A stretch of 64,000 nt of DNA from Salsipaludibacter albus. GTDB taxonomy: Bacteria > Actinomycetota > Nitriliruptoria > Nitriliruptorales > Nitriliruptoraceae. The stretch spans positions 62,001 to 126,000 of the forward strand of contig NZ_JAHOPH010000010.1 of the NCBI RefSeq assembly GCF_019798055.1. Direction: 5' to 3'. Below the pieces are notes generated by a model that saw nothing but the letters and a program-made list of their open reading frames with translations, was not told the origin of the DNA and searched no databases. Position numbers and translations under genes: made by a program. Below are positions 1 to 8,805 of the stretch, piece after piece (the stretch's first letter is position 1; each line of letters opens with the position of its first letter).

Positions 1-999
1 GGGGCGATCGAGCATCGCACCGGGCGCCGGGCCGAGCCCCGGGCCGTGGCCATCCTCCAGGGCTTCGTCCCCAACGAGGGCGACGCGTGGAGGCAGGCGC
101 TGTCGGCGGCCGACCGCTGGCTGGACGAGTCGTGGCCCACCGAGGTCACGTCGACCCGGCGCAACCTCGCGCCGATGGCACTGGCCCGCCGCGCGTTCCC
201 CGAGGCCGTCGAGGACTCCATCGGGCCCTACCTGCAACTGTGCCGCCAGCTGGGGTCGACCACCGCCGCGATGCACGCCGCGCTGGCCAGCGACTCCGAG
301 GACCCGGACTTCGCCCCGGAGGGCTTCACGGCGCTGTACCAGCGCAGCGTCTACCAGGCGATGCGCACCCGGACCCGTCGGACCATGCAGCTGCTGGAGC
401 GGGTCGTGCGCCGCGTGGGCGACGACGACGAGCGCGAGGGTCCGCGACCGTCGCTGTCCGGACTGCTGGACCGTTCCGACGACGTGCTCGACCGGTTCAC
501 CCACCTCAAGGCCGACCGGCTGTCCGGCGCGCGGACCCGGATCCACGGCGACTACCACCTCGGCCAGGTGCTGTGGACCGGCAAGGACTACGTGGTGCTG
601 GACTTCGAGGGCGAACCGGCCCGGTCGCTCAGCGAGCGGCGTCTGAAGTACTCGCCGCTGCGCGACGTCGCCGGGATGCTGCGCAGCTACCACTACGCCG
701 CCCACATCCGGACCCGGGACCTGTTGGAGCGCGGGGCGGTCAGCGACGACGAGGTGGCCCGGCTGGACACTGCCGCGACGTGGTGGGGGTCCTGGACCGG
801 TGCGGCCTTCCTCGCCGGTTACCTCGCCGACGCCCCGGCCGACGTCCTGCCCGACACGCGCGACGAGACCGCCAGGCTCCTGGACGCCTACGTCCTCGAG
901 AAGACGCTCTACGAGCTCGAGTACGAGCTCAACAACCGCATCGACTGGGTCGACATCCCGCTGGTCGGCATCCTCGACCAGCTCGATGCCAGCTGGTGA
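1..999 (+). CDS. maltokinase, C-terminal part (5' end outside window)
   Basis: The reading frame is open from base 1 to the TGA at 997-999, so this is the 3' part of a longer gene. The protein carries an aminoglycoside-phosphotransferase-like kinase core: a HGDYHLGQ catalytic loop followed by a DFEGEP metal-binding motif and SPLRDVAGMLRSYHYA. These motifs are typical of maltokinase (Mak/Pep2), which phosphorylates maltose to maltose 1-phosphate for the GlgE glucan pathway. In actinobacteria Mak is often next to or fused with trehalose synthase (TreS); the missing N-terminus prevents deciding this. glgB follows 53 bp downstream on the same strand, as in known treS-mak-glgB clusters, so co-transcription is likely. 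Confidence 0.88.
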   Translation, partial: GAIEHRTGRRAEPRAVAILQGFVPNEGDAWRQALSAADRWLDESWPTEVTSTRRNLAPMALARRAFPEAVEDSIGPYLQLCRQLGSTTAAMHAALASDSEDPDFAPEGFTALYQRSVYQAMRTRTRRTMQLLERVVRRVGDDDEREGPRPSLSGLLDRSDDVLDRFTHLKADRLSGARTRIHGDYHLGQVLWTGKDYVVLDFEGEPARSLSERRLKYSPLRDVAGMLRSYHYAAHIRTRDLLERGAVSDDEVARLDTAATWWGSWTGAAFLAGYLADAPADVLPDTRDETARLLDAYVLEKTLYELEYELNNRIDWVDIPLVGILDQLDASW

Positions 1000-1052
1000 G
1001 CCCGACCGACCTCCCGACCTCCCGACCTCCCGCGACGACAAGGCCCGACACC

Positions 1053-2978
1053 ATGGCCGACGACTCCACCTCCGTTCGCAGTGGCGGCTCGCTGCTGGGT
1101 GACCAGGACCTCTACCTGTTCAACGAGGGCACCCACCTGCGCCTGTACGACAAGCTCGGTGCCCACCTGACCGAGGTGGACGGTGACCCCGGCGTGCACT
1201 TCGCCGTGTGGGCGCCCAACGCCACCCGGGTGGCCGTCGTGGGTGACTTCAACGGCTGGGACGGCCGCAGCCACCCCCTGGAGGTCCGGGGCGACTCGGG
1301 CATCTGGGAGGGGTTCGTCCCCGGCGTCGAGCAGGGGACGACCTACAAGTACCGGATCACCCGCAAGGACGGCTCCGACAAGGACAAGTTCGACCCCTAC
1401 GCCGTCCACACCGAGACGCCACCCAAGACCGGCTCGAAGGTCTGGGACCTGGACTACGACTGGGACGACGACGAGTGGATGGCCGGCCGCGGCGAGCGCC
1501 AGACCCAGGACAGCGCCTTCACCATCTACGAGGTCCACATGGGCTCGTGGCAGCGCGGTGACGACGACCGGGTGCTGACCTACCGCGAACTCGCGCCGCG
1601 CCTGGCCGAGCACGCCACGAACATGGGCTTCACCCACGTCGAGTTCCTGCCGATCATGGAGTTCCCCTTCGAGGGCTCGTGGGGCTACCAGACGACGGGC
1701 TACTTCGCGCCGTCGTCGCGCTACGGCACGCCCCAGGACTTCATGTTCCTGGTCGACACGCTGCACCAGGCCGGGGTCGGCGTGATCCTGGACTGGGTGC
1801 CGTCGCACTTCCCGACCGACGACTACGCCCTGCAGGAGTACGACGGGACCCACCTGTACGAGCACGCCGACCAGCGCAAGGGCTTCCACCCCGACTGGAA
1901 GTCGTCGATCTTCAACTACGGCCGTCACGAGGTGCGCTCGTTCCTGCTGAGCTCGGCGATCTCGTGGCTGGACCGCTACCACGTCGATGGCCTCCGGGTC
2001 GACGCCGTCGCCTCGATGCTCTACCTCGACTACTCCCGCGAGGACGGCGAGTGGATCCCCAACGAGTTCGGTGGCAACGAGAACATCGAGGCGGTCGACT
2101 TCCTGCGTCGGCTCAACACCGAGGTGTTCGGCAACTTTCCCGACGTGCAGACCTTCGCCGAGGAGTCGACCGCGTGGCCCGGCGTGTCCCGACCGACCTA
2201 CCTGGGCGGCCTGGGGTTCGGGTTCAAGTGGGACATGGGCTGGATGCACGACACGCTCGACTACTTCCAGCGTGACCCGGTGCACCGGCGCTTCCACCAC
2301 GACCGCCTGACCTTCCGGGCGATCTATGCCTGGGCCGAGAACTACTGCCTGCCGCTCAGCCACGACGAGGTGGTGCACGGCAAGGGGTCGCTGCTGGGCA
2401 AGATGCCGGGGGACGACTGGCAGCAGTTCGCCAACCTGCGGTGCCTGCTGGCCTGGCAGTTCGCCACCCCGGGCAAGAAGCTGCTGTTCCAGGGCCAGGA
2501 GTTCGGGCAGCGAGCCGAGTGGAAGCACGACGCGAGCCTGGACTGGCACGAGCTCGAGTCACCCCTGCACGGTGGCGTGCTGCGGCTGACCCGCGACGCC
2601 GCGCACGCCTATCGCGACAACCCGGCCCTGCACGTCGGCGACGTCCACCCCGAGGGGTTCCGCTGGGTCGACGCGTCCGACACCGACCAGTCGGTGCTGT
2701 CGATGCTGCGCCAGGCCCGGACCCATCCGCCGGTGCTGGTCGTGGCCAACTTCACTCCGGTTCCCCGCCACGGCTACCGGGTCGGCGTGCCGATGACCGG
2801 CTCGTGGACCGAACTGCTCAACACCGACGCCGAGGACTACGGCGGGTCGGGCGAGGGCAACCTGGGTGCGGTGGAGGCCGAGCCGGAGCCGATGCACGGC
2901 TTCTCGCAGTCGGTCGCGTTGACCCTGCCGCCCCTGTCGGTGCTGTTCCTGCTCGCGCCCGACCGGGAACCGGCCTAG
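1053..2978 (+). CDS. glgB: 1,4-alpha-glucan branching enzyme
   Basis: 641 aa. Makes alpha-1,6 branches in glycogen or capsular glucan. The N-terminus has one CBM48 module (VHFAVWAPNATRVAVVGDFNGW) followed by a GH13 barrel. The nucleophile region is HVDGLRVDAVASMLYLDYSR with the catalytic Asp near residue 317, the acid/base region is TFAEEST near 370, and SHDEVVHGK supplies the conserved His-Asp. The start ATG at 1053 was chosen because it opens the recognisable domain; the frame is open much further upstream but that part overlaps the maltokinase gene. At 641 aa it is shorter than the roughly 730-aa enzymes with two N-terminal modules. Its stop overlaps the stop of the convergent lipoprotein gene in a shared CTAG. 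Confidence 0.95.
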   Translation: MADDSTSVRSGGSLLGDQDLYLFNEGTHLRLYDKLGAHLTEVDGDPGVHFAVWAPNATRVAVVGDFNGWDGRSHPLEVRGDSGIWEGFVPGVEQGTTYKYRITRKDGSDKDKFDPYAVHTETPPKTGSKVWDLDYDWDDDEWMAGRGERQTQDSAFTIYEVHMGSWQRGDDDRVLTYRELAPRLAEHATNMGFTHVEFLPIMEFPFEGSWGYQTTGYFAPSSRYGTPQDFMFLVDTLHQAGVGVILDWVPSHFPTDDYALQEYDGTHLYEHADQRKGFHPDWKSSIFNYGRHEVRSFLLSSAISWLDRYHVDGLRVDAVASMLYLDYSREDGEWIPNEFGGNENIEAVDFLRRLNTEVFGNFPDVQTFAEESTAWPGVSRPTYLGGLGFGFKWDMGWMHDTLDYFQRDPVHRRFHHDRLTFRAIYAWAENYCLPLSHDEVVHGKGSLLGKMPGDDWQQFANLRCLLAWQFATPGKKLLFQGQEFGQRAEWKHDASLDWHELESPLHGGVLRLTRDAAHAYRDNPALHVGDVHPEGFRWVDASDTDQSVLSMLRQARTHPPVLVVANFTPVPRHGYRVGVPMTGSWTELLNTDAEDYGGSGEGNLGAVEAEPEPMHGFSQSVALTLPPLSVLFLLAPDREPA

Positions 2979-3682
2979 CCGGCCACCTGGTCGGGACACA
3001 CGGTGTCCGGGTCGGTCACGGCGGCCGCGCCGAACTGGCGCTCGACCCGCCAGGCCGGCTCCTCGGCCGACCCGGTCGCGACGATCCGGACCAGCGCCGG
3101 GCCACCCGGGACCTCGATGTCGCCGAGCCCGTAGGTGACGAAGATGCAGCCGGGTCCGGCATCGAGCACCTCGACGTCGGTGGTCTCGAGGGGCTGGTCG
3201 GGCAGCGGCACGCCGGCCAGGCCGGTCACGGCGAACTGCACGAAGTCCTCGAGTCCCGCACCGACGAAGCGCTGGGCAGCGATGGCCCGGACGGCCTCCT
3301 CGTCGTCGCCGGCCTGCTGCGCCTGGCGGCCGACCTCCAACTCGAGGTCGGACAGGTCCTGGACCAGGGTCGCCGCGTCCGTGTCGTCCGGCGGGTCGAC
3401 CGCGACCGGCTCGACCGACAACGGCGGGTCCGCCTGGGTGGGGGCAGCGGGTGCGCTCGTCCCGGAGGCCGTCGGGGCATCGGTGGGCTGCGGGCTCGTC
3501 GGCTCGGGGGCCGTCGTCGGGGCGACGTCGGGCGACGGCGTCGCCGGAGCCGGGGCCGGGGAGGCATCCGACGTGGTCGGGGCGGCGGTGTCCGTCGGTG
3601 ACGGCGCAGGGTTGGCGTCGCCACCTCCGCAGCCGGCGAGGAGGACGGCCGCGAACGCAGCGGCGAGGACGTGGCGTGACAT
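2975..3682 (-). CDS. putative lipoprotein with Pro/Thr/Ala-rich linker
   Basis: 235 aa. The N-terminus is a lipoprotein signal peptide with lipobox LLAGC (Cys18), followed by a low-complexity Pro/Thr/Ala/Ser stretch to about residue 90 that probably spans the wall. A compact C-terminal domain of about 130 residues follows (LVQDLSDLELEVGRQAQQAG... with IFVTYGLGDIEVPGG). I do not recognise its family. It likely faces the outside of the cell membrane. It is convergent with glgB and the two stop codons share the palindrome CTAG at 2975-2978, leaving no room for an intergenic terminator. The upstream AraC-type gene is divergent (171 bp between starts), so the two may share a control region. Confidence 0.75.
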   Translation of the reverse strand: MSRHVLAAAFAAVLLAGCGGGDANPAPSPTDTAAPTTSDASPAPAPATPSPDVAPTTAPEPTSPQPTDAPTASGTSAPAAPTQADPPLSVEPVAVDPPDDTDAATLVQDLSDLELEVGRQAQQAGDDEEAVRAIAAQRFVGAGLEDFVQFAVTGLAGVPLPDQPLETTDVEVLDAGPGCIFVTYGLGDIEVPGGPALVRIVATGSAEEPAWRVERQFGAAAVTDPDTVCPDQVAG

Positions 3683-3852
3683 GGGGATTCCGTGGGGAGG
3701 GTCGCGTGCAGGGAATCAGTCCACGCGTCCTGCCATCCGCCCTCGACCCGTCCGCGTGGCCGGTGGAGGTCGCGATCCGCGGTGCCGTCGGACCGGTTGA
3801 GGGTGGGCCGCGGACCTGCGATGCTGGTCGTGGTGCGGACAGGAGACGACGC

Positions 3853-4734
3853 GTGGGCCATCCCGGTGACGTGCAAGGCGCCGTCCGCGAGGTGGTGGTC
3901 GACCGGGGCAGCGTGACGACGGGGTGGTTCCGTGCCCGACCGGGTGACCTCGGGTTCGGCGGCGGGACCACGGATCGGGCGATCGTGGTGTTCCCCCGGA
4001 CGGCCGTGGGCATCCGCCACCGGCGACGTGCGGAGGTCGTCGCCGACGCGACGACGGCCATGCTCTACAACCCCGGTGACGCCTACCACCGGCGTCTCAT
4101 CGATCCGGTCGGCGACCGCTGCGAATGGGTGTCGATCCCGGGTTCGTGGTGGGAACGGCTGTGCGGCGACGTGGATCCCGAGGGGCGGGTCCACGATCGG
4201 CGGTTCCGCGACGGACGGGTCTTCGCCGTCGACCACTGCCCGTTGCCCGACGACGCCTACCTCCGCCAGCGCTGGCTGACGACCGGGCTCGCCCGCGCCA
4301 CGCTGTCGACCCTGGCAGTGGAGGAGACCGCCCTCGACGTGCTGCGCGAGGTGCTGGAGGCCGGCGCCCGACGTCGGCCGGCCAGGTCGTCGACCCAGCC
4401 GTCGACCGGGCGACGCCACCGTCGCCTGGTGCAGGACACCCGCGAGTTCCTGGGCGCCTGTCGTGGCGTCGACGTCGACCTCGCGGGCGTGGCCGAGGCC
4501 GTGGGGTCCTCGCCCTGGCACCTGCACCGGGTGTTCCGGTCACGCACCGGGACCACGATCCACGCCCACCAGACGTCGCTGCGACTGCGGACCGCACTGG
4601 GGTGGCTGCCGGACCGTGAACTGGCGGCGATCGCCCACGACCTGGGGTTCTCCAGCCACAGCCACTTCACGGCGGCGTTCCGCCGCGCCTTCGGCAGCAC
4701 GCCGTCCCAGGTGCGGGCCGACCTGGCGAACTGA
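3853..4734 (+). CDS. AraC/XylS-family transcriptional regulator
   Basis: 293 aa. The C-terminal hundred residues form the double helix-turn-helix of AraC regulators: VDLAGVAEAVGSSPWHLHRVF then RELAAIAHDLGFSSHSHF and AFRRAFGSTPSQVR. The N-terminal part (GSVTTGWFRARPGD, AMLYNPGDAYHRR) looks like a small cupin-type sensor domain; its ligand is unknown. I chose the GTG at 3853 because AGGAG lies at 3841-3845, seven bases upstream. The gene diverges from the lipoprotein gene at 2975-3682, which it may control. It is followed after 55 bp by the convergent CHAT gene. Confidence 0.85.
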   Translation: MGHPGDVQGAVREVVVDRGSVTTGWFRARPGDLGFGGGTTDRAIVVFPRTAVGIRHRRRAEVVADATTAMLYNPGDAYHRRLIDPVGDRCEWVSIPGSWWERLCGDVDPEGRVHDRRFRDGRVFAVDHCPLPDDAYLRQRWLTTGLARATLSTLAVEETALDVLREVLEAGARRRPARSSTQPSTGRRHRRLVQDTREFLGACRGVDVDLAGVAEAVGSSPWHLHRVFRSRTGTTIHAHQTSLRLRTALGWLPDRELAAIAHDLGFSSHSHFTAAFRRAFGSTPSQVRADLAN

Positions 4735-4789
4735 CGAGCGCGTCGCCTGCGACGGGCGGGTGTCGCGATGTGGGGTCGTCCGGAGGTGG

Positions 4790-6517
4790 TCAGGGCACCG
4801 GCACGGCCTCGGTGGTGAGGTTCTCGCAGGCCAGGTTGAAGGTCACGGTGACGGCCTCGAGGGCCGTCTCGCCCGGCGTCACGGTCAACACGGCGTCGAG
4901 CACCTCGTCGGGGTCGAGGGTCTGGGCCTCGGCCAGGACGCCCTCGTTGGTGGTCAGGAGGTTGCCGTCCTGGTCGCGCACCTCCGTGACGCCGTTGATG
5001 ACGTACTCAGCCCGGGGGTCGACGTTGACGACGTGCACCGGCAGACGCACCAGCCGGCCACTGCGCTCCGCCGGACCGAGGTGGCCGGACAGCTCGCCCG
5101 TCTCGCAGGCCGACGCCACCCGGACGGCGCCGGCCGGGACCGACGACCCGTCGTCGGTTCCCACCTCGTCGTCCCGTGTCGCCCACCAGCCGAATCCCGC
5201 GATCACGACGACCAGCACCGTGACCACCGCGATCGCGACGCCGCGGCCACGACCCGTCCGGGTGACAGCACGTCCGTGCGGTGCCGATCCGTCCGGGTCG
5301 CGGGTGGCACCGCGTTCGGGACCGCGCTCGCCCGGCGGGTCGCGTGGCCTCGGCGGGATCGCGAACGGCGTGACCTCGGACACGGGCTCATCGGACGTGG
5401 AGACCGGGTGCCCGGGCGCCAGGTCGAAGATGCGTCCGTCGGGCGTGCGCATGAACAGCACCGGGGTGGCCCACTCGACGTCGTTGCCCGCCGCGAACAG
5501 GGCCTTGCGCCCCTCGGAGACGGCCGCGTCGATCGGGAAGCCGTCCGCGATCGATCGGTGCAACGCCCGCGAGAAGATGATCGCCGCCCGGTCGGTGATC
5601 TCGAACTGCATCGCCACGACCGCCGGGATGCCCTGGCGAACGAGTGCCTGCGCGACCCCGCCGTAGGGGTCCTCGGCCCCGGTCCGGGCGCCCTCGCAGG
5701 AGTTGAGCACCACCAGCCGGAGTGGGCGATGGTCGTGCAGGATGGTGCCCAGCTCGTCGGCCGTGACCAGCCGGGGCCGGCCCTCCGCGTCCTCCAGCAC
5801 CACCACCCCCTCCCCGGTGCCGGGGTCGAAGCCGCCGTGGCCGACCACGTGCAGGACGTGGGCGTCGCCACGTCGCAGCCGATCCTGCAGGCCGTCCGCC
5901 GTCCCGTCCGGCAGCTGCTCGAGCACGACCCGGCCGGTGGCGACAACGGGCGCGAGCGCGTCGCGGAGGTTGGCCGCCTCGCGGTCGACGTCCAGGGCGG
6001 CGGCGCCCTGCGGGAGGGCCACCAGCGCGACCACCCGCAGCGGGGTCGCGACCTGCAACGGTCGAGGCGTGCGGGCCAGGTCGAGGTAGCGCACCAGCGG
6101 CGTGTCGAGCGACACGACCAGGAACCGTCCGAGCTCGTCTGACCAGAGGAACTCCCACGGGACGTCGTGGAGCTCCGGGACGTCCGTCAGTCGCAGCCGG
6201 ATCCGCAGCCGCGCGTCCTCGCGCTCCACCGCGTCGAGGCTGCGCAGCAGGCAGGTCCCCACGGCGCCGCCGAGGACGGTGTCGTGGAGCTGCTGGCCGA
6301 AGCTCCGTGCCCGGGCCATCTGTGGGGAGCCGACGCGTCGGACGCCGATCCTGGTCCGTCCCGCCGTGAGCACGAGGAGCTCGAGGTCCCGTGCGTCGAA
6401 GGGCCAGTCGAACCGGTGCTCGGCCTGGCCGACCGGCGACTCCAGCACCCGTGCGACGAGGCGGTCGCCCTCGCGGACGACGGCCAGGTCGAAGTTGCGG
6501 TAGGTGGGCGGCTGCAT
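4790..6517 (-). CDS. membrane-anchored CHAT-domain protease
   Basis: 575 aa. Residues 1 to about 155 form an N-terminal domain seen in front of many CHAT domains (DVPWEFLWSDELGRFL). Residues 160-360 are a caspase-HetF-associated-with-TPR (CHAT) peptidase: His227 in HVVGHGGF and Cys274 in VVLNSCEGA form the expected dyad, followed by QGIPAVVAMQFEITDRAA. A Pro/Arg-rich linker (365-425) leads to one membrane helix (about 426-446) and a roughly 130-aa C-terminal region with two cysteines, probably outside the cell. CHAT proteases cleave protein targets and often act in defence or cell-death circuits, but no TPR or effector substrate is next to it here. GGAGG precedes the ATG. Substrate and trigger are unknown. 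Confidence 0.85.
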   Translation of the reverse strand: MQPPTYRNFDLAVVREGDRLVARVLESPVGQAEHRFDWPFDARDLELLVLTAGRTRIGVRRVGSPQMARARSFGQQLHDTVLGGAVGTCLLRSLDAVEREDARLRIRLRLTDVPELHDVPWEFLWSDELGRFLVVSLDTPLVRYLDLARTPRPLQVATPLRVVALVALPQGAAALDVDREAANLRDALAPVVATGRVVLEQLPDGTADGLQDRLRRGDAHVLHVVGHGGFDPGTGEGVVVLEDAEGRPRLVTADELGTILHDHRPLRLVVLNSCEGARTGAEDPYGGVAQALVRQGIPAVVAMQFEITDRAAIIFSRALHRSIADGFPIDAAVSEGRKALFAAGNDVEWATPVLFMRTPDGRIFDLAPGHPVSTSDEPVSEVTPFAIPPRPRDPPGERGPERGATRDPDGSAPHGRAVTRTGRGRGVAIAVVTVLVVVIAGFGWWATRDDEVGTDDGSSVPAGAVRVASACETGELSGHLGPAERSGRLVRLPVHVVNVDPRAEYVINGVTEVRDQDGNLLTTNEGVLAEAQTLDPDEVLDAVLTVTPGETALEAVTVTFNLACENLTTEAVPVP

Positions 6518-6649
6518 GACGACCTCCCGCCCATCCTACGTCGCGGTGGTGCCGTGGCGGGGGATCGCGTGATCCTCGCAAGATCGTGACAGCCGCGGCC
6601 GTGTCCGTCGTCGATCCTTGACGTCGTCGCCCCCCACCAGGAGACCACC

Positions 6650-7945
6650 ATGCGACTGGGCCGCACGATCATCGCCGCTATCGTCCTCGCACTCGCCGCA
6701 GCCGGCACGGCCGCCGCCGCCCCCGGCTTCCTCGAGGACGACGTGGTCGTCATCGATCGCCTCGACGGCGAGGAGGTGAACGGGTGGTACGGCTGGGTCG
6801 CGGCCAACGTCGACGACGTGGACGGCGACGGGGTCGACGACCTCGCCGTCCCGGAGATCAACCACTCACCCGCCGGCGCCGGGAAGGTCACCGTCTACTC
6901 CGGCGCCACCAGGGAGGTGCTGGCCGAGCACCTCGGCGCCCCCGGGAACAACCTCGGCTGGTCGACGTCGGCTGCCGGGGACGTCGACGGCGACGGGGTG
7001 CCCGACTATGCGGCCGGCGGCCCCGGGGCCTCGGCGTCCGACCCCGGTCGCGTGGTGGTCTGGTCCGGCGCGGACCACGGTGTGCTGCTGGACCTGGACG
7101 GTCCGGCGGGACTGCTGTGGGGGTTCTCGGTGTCGGCCGCGGGCGACGTCGACGGGGACGGTCACGACGACGTGGCACTCGGCGCGCTGTTCGCCGATGG
7201 CAACCGGGGCCGGGTGTCGGTGCGCTCGGGCGCCGACGGCACGGTGCTGTGGTCGATCAGTGGCCCGAAGGTCGGCGACCTGCTGGGCTCGGCGCTCGGG
7301 CTGGTCGGGGACGTCGACGGCGACGGGACCCAGGACCTGGCCGTGGGCGCCACGGGCGGTGGACACGGCGGTGGCGTGGCCTTCGTCGTGTCCGGCGTCG
7401 ACGGCACGATCCTGCACCGGCTCAACCCGCAGGGCGACGCGGTGGCCTTCGGCCAGTTCTTCGCCTCCGGCGCCGGGGACGTCGACGGGGACGGGATCGG
7501 TGACGTGTACGTCGGGGACTTCGCCGGCGGCAAGGCCAACCAGGCCAAGAACCCGCCCTTCAGCGGCGCGGCGTACGTGTTCTCCGGCGCGACGGGCGAG
7601 CGGCTCCACCGGTTCACCGGCGAACTCCCGGGCGAGGGCGTCGGCCCCGGTCGCGGCGTCGGGGATGTCGACGGCGACGGCCACGCCGACCTGGTCGTCG
7701 CCGGCTACCTGTCCGGTGCCGGTGCCCCGACGGCCGGCAAGGCGTGGGTCCGGTCTGGTCGGACGGGTGACGTCCTCCAGGAGATCACCAGCACGACGGC
7801 CGGGGAGAACTTCGGGGTCGACGCCCTGGGCCTGGGCGACGTCGACGGCGACGGTCGCACCGACTTCGTGGTGACGGCGGTGGGCCTGAGCTTCGCCGGC
7901 ACCGCCCCCGGCACGGCCTACGTGGTGGCCGGAACGACCGGGTGA
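6650..7945 (+). CDS. secreted FG-GAP (integrin alpha-like) repeat protein
   Basis: 431 aa. A clear Sec signal peptide (residues 1 to about 24, ending AAAAP) precedes a series of about seven FG-GAP repeats recognisable by the calcium-binding loop DVDGDGVDDLAV and close variants such as DVDGDGHDDVALG and DVDGDGRTDFVV. This arrangement folds into a seven-blade beta-propeller as in the integrin alpha head. No anchor or C-terminal sorting signal is visible, so it is probably secreted. AGGAGA lies upstream of the ATG. It diverges from the CHAT gene with 132 bp between starts. Its partner is unknown; such propellers are commonly structural or adhesive. Confidence 0.88.
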   Translation: MRLGRTIIAAIVLALAAAGTAAAAPGFLEDDVVVIDRLDGEEVNGWYGWVAANVDDVDGDGVDDLAVPEINHSPAGAGKVTVYSGATREVLAEHLGAPGNNLGWSTSAAGDVDGDGVPDYAAGGPGASASDPGRVVVWSGADHGVLLDLDGPAGLLWGFSVSAAGDVDGDGHDDVALGALFADGNRGRVSVRSGADGTVLWSISGPKVGDLLGSALGLVGDVDGDGTQDLAVGATGGGHGGGVAFVVSGVDGTILHRLNPQGDAVAFGQFFASGAGDVDGDGIGDVYVGDFAGGKANQAKNPPFSGAAYVFSGATGERLHRFTGELPGEGVGPGRGVGDVDGDGHADLVVAGYLSGAGAPTAGKAWVRSGRTGDVLQEITSTTAGENFGVDALGLGDVDGDGRTDFVVTAVGLSFAGTAPGTAYVVAGTTG

Positions 7946-8094
7946 CCCGGGCGGTGGGGGCGACGGGACCGTTGGCGGGGCTGTCAGGTCCTCGTCCGGG
8001 TCGTAGCGTCGACCGCGGTCGCACCAGCCGGGCGAGCCGGCCGGTCGCGACCGCCGGTGGCCGTCGCCGCCGGCCCGACGACGGAGGAACCACG

Positions 8095-8607
8095 ATGGTG
8101 TCGACGCGCGTCCTCGGACTCGGGATCTCCTCCGCGCAGGACCGACGCTGGAGCTACCTGTCGGACCACGTCGCCGGCGCGGCGGCCGGGTTGGCGCTGG
8201 TGCGCCACTGCCGCGACGTGCACCGGGGCACCCCGGCGGGGCCGGTCTTCGGCGGGGTCGTGGTCGACATCGAGCAGGACGAGGCCTGGCTGCGACAGGT
8301 CTGCGACACGCTGGTCGTCGAGCCCTCGAGGGTGAAGCAGGCCGCGGCCCTGCTCGGTGAGCGCGCGACCCGTGCCAAGCCCAACGGCCGCCTCCTCGGC
8401 TCGTCCCCGCTCAGCCGACTGGTCGAGCTCGAGACCCTGTGCTCGGGCATCGCCGGCAAGCGGAGCCTGTGGCGGTCCCTGCAGGAGGCACTGCCCGGCG
8501 AGCCGCTGGAGGTCGTGACCCTGGCCGAGCTGGTCGAGCGGGCCGACGACCAACACGCACGTGTCGAGTCGATCCGCCCGGTGATCGCGGCCGCCGCACT
8601 GGCCTGA
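8095..8607 (+). CDS. uncharacterised cytoplasmic protein
   Basis: 170 aa from the ATG at 8095, which has GGAGG at 8083-8087. There is no signal peptide or membrane segment. The protein is helix-rich with a central stretch (RQVCDTLVVEPSRVKQAAALLGE) and a second around LSRLVELETLCSGIAGKRSLW. I do not recognise the family, and position-specific motifs of an enzyme are not visible. It stands alone between the FG-GAP gene and the carboxypeptidase gene, 149 bp and 198 bp away. Confidence 0.7.
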   Translation: MVSTRVLGLGISSAQDRRWSYLSDHVAGAAAGLALVRHCRDVHRGTPAGPVFGGVVVDIEQDEAWLRQVCDTLVVEPSRVKQAAALLGERATRAKPNGRLLGSSPLSRLVELETLCSGIAGKRSLWRSLQEALPGEPLEVVTLAELVERADDQHARVESIRPVIAAAALA

Positions 8608-8731
8608 CGGCGGTCGGGCCGGGTGGCGTGACGTTGGTCGCGGTGGGTCGACGTGAAACACCGGTGACATCACCAGGACATCCCCGGGACGGCACCGGGA
8701 CCTAGGGTCGTCGGCGACGCCGGCCTCCGGG

Positions 8732-8742
8732 AAGGAGGTGAT
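8732..8742 (+). promoter_or_regulatory. orphan perfect Shine-Dalgarno sequence
   Basis: AAGGAGGTGAT matches the 16S anti-SD over its whole length but is 63 bp upstream of the carboxypeptidase ATG and in the wrong place to serve it. The frames that open just after it (GTG 8738, ATG 8741, GTG 8751) run into the carboxypeptidase gene in another phase. It may mark a short leader peptide or simply be chance. Confidence 0.35.
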
Positions 8743-8805
8743 GGATCTGCGTGGCCCCGGGCCACTGCTCTCCCCGAGATCTCGATCACCACACGAGGCA
8801 CACCC

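Noticed and set aside
87-1052. Upstream extension of the glgB frame
   Set aside because: It overlaps the maltokinase gene and has poor amino-acid composition; glgB domains begin at 1053.
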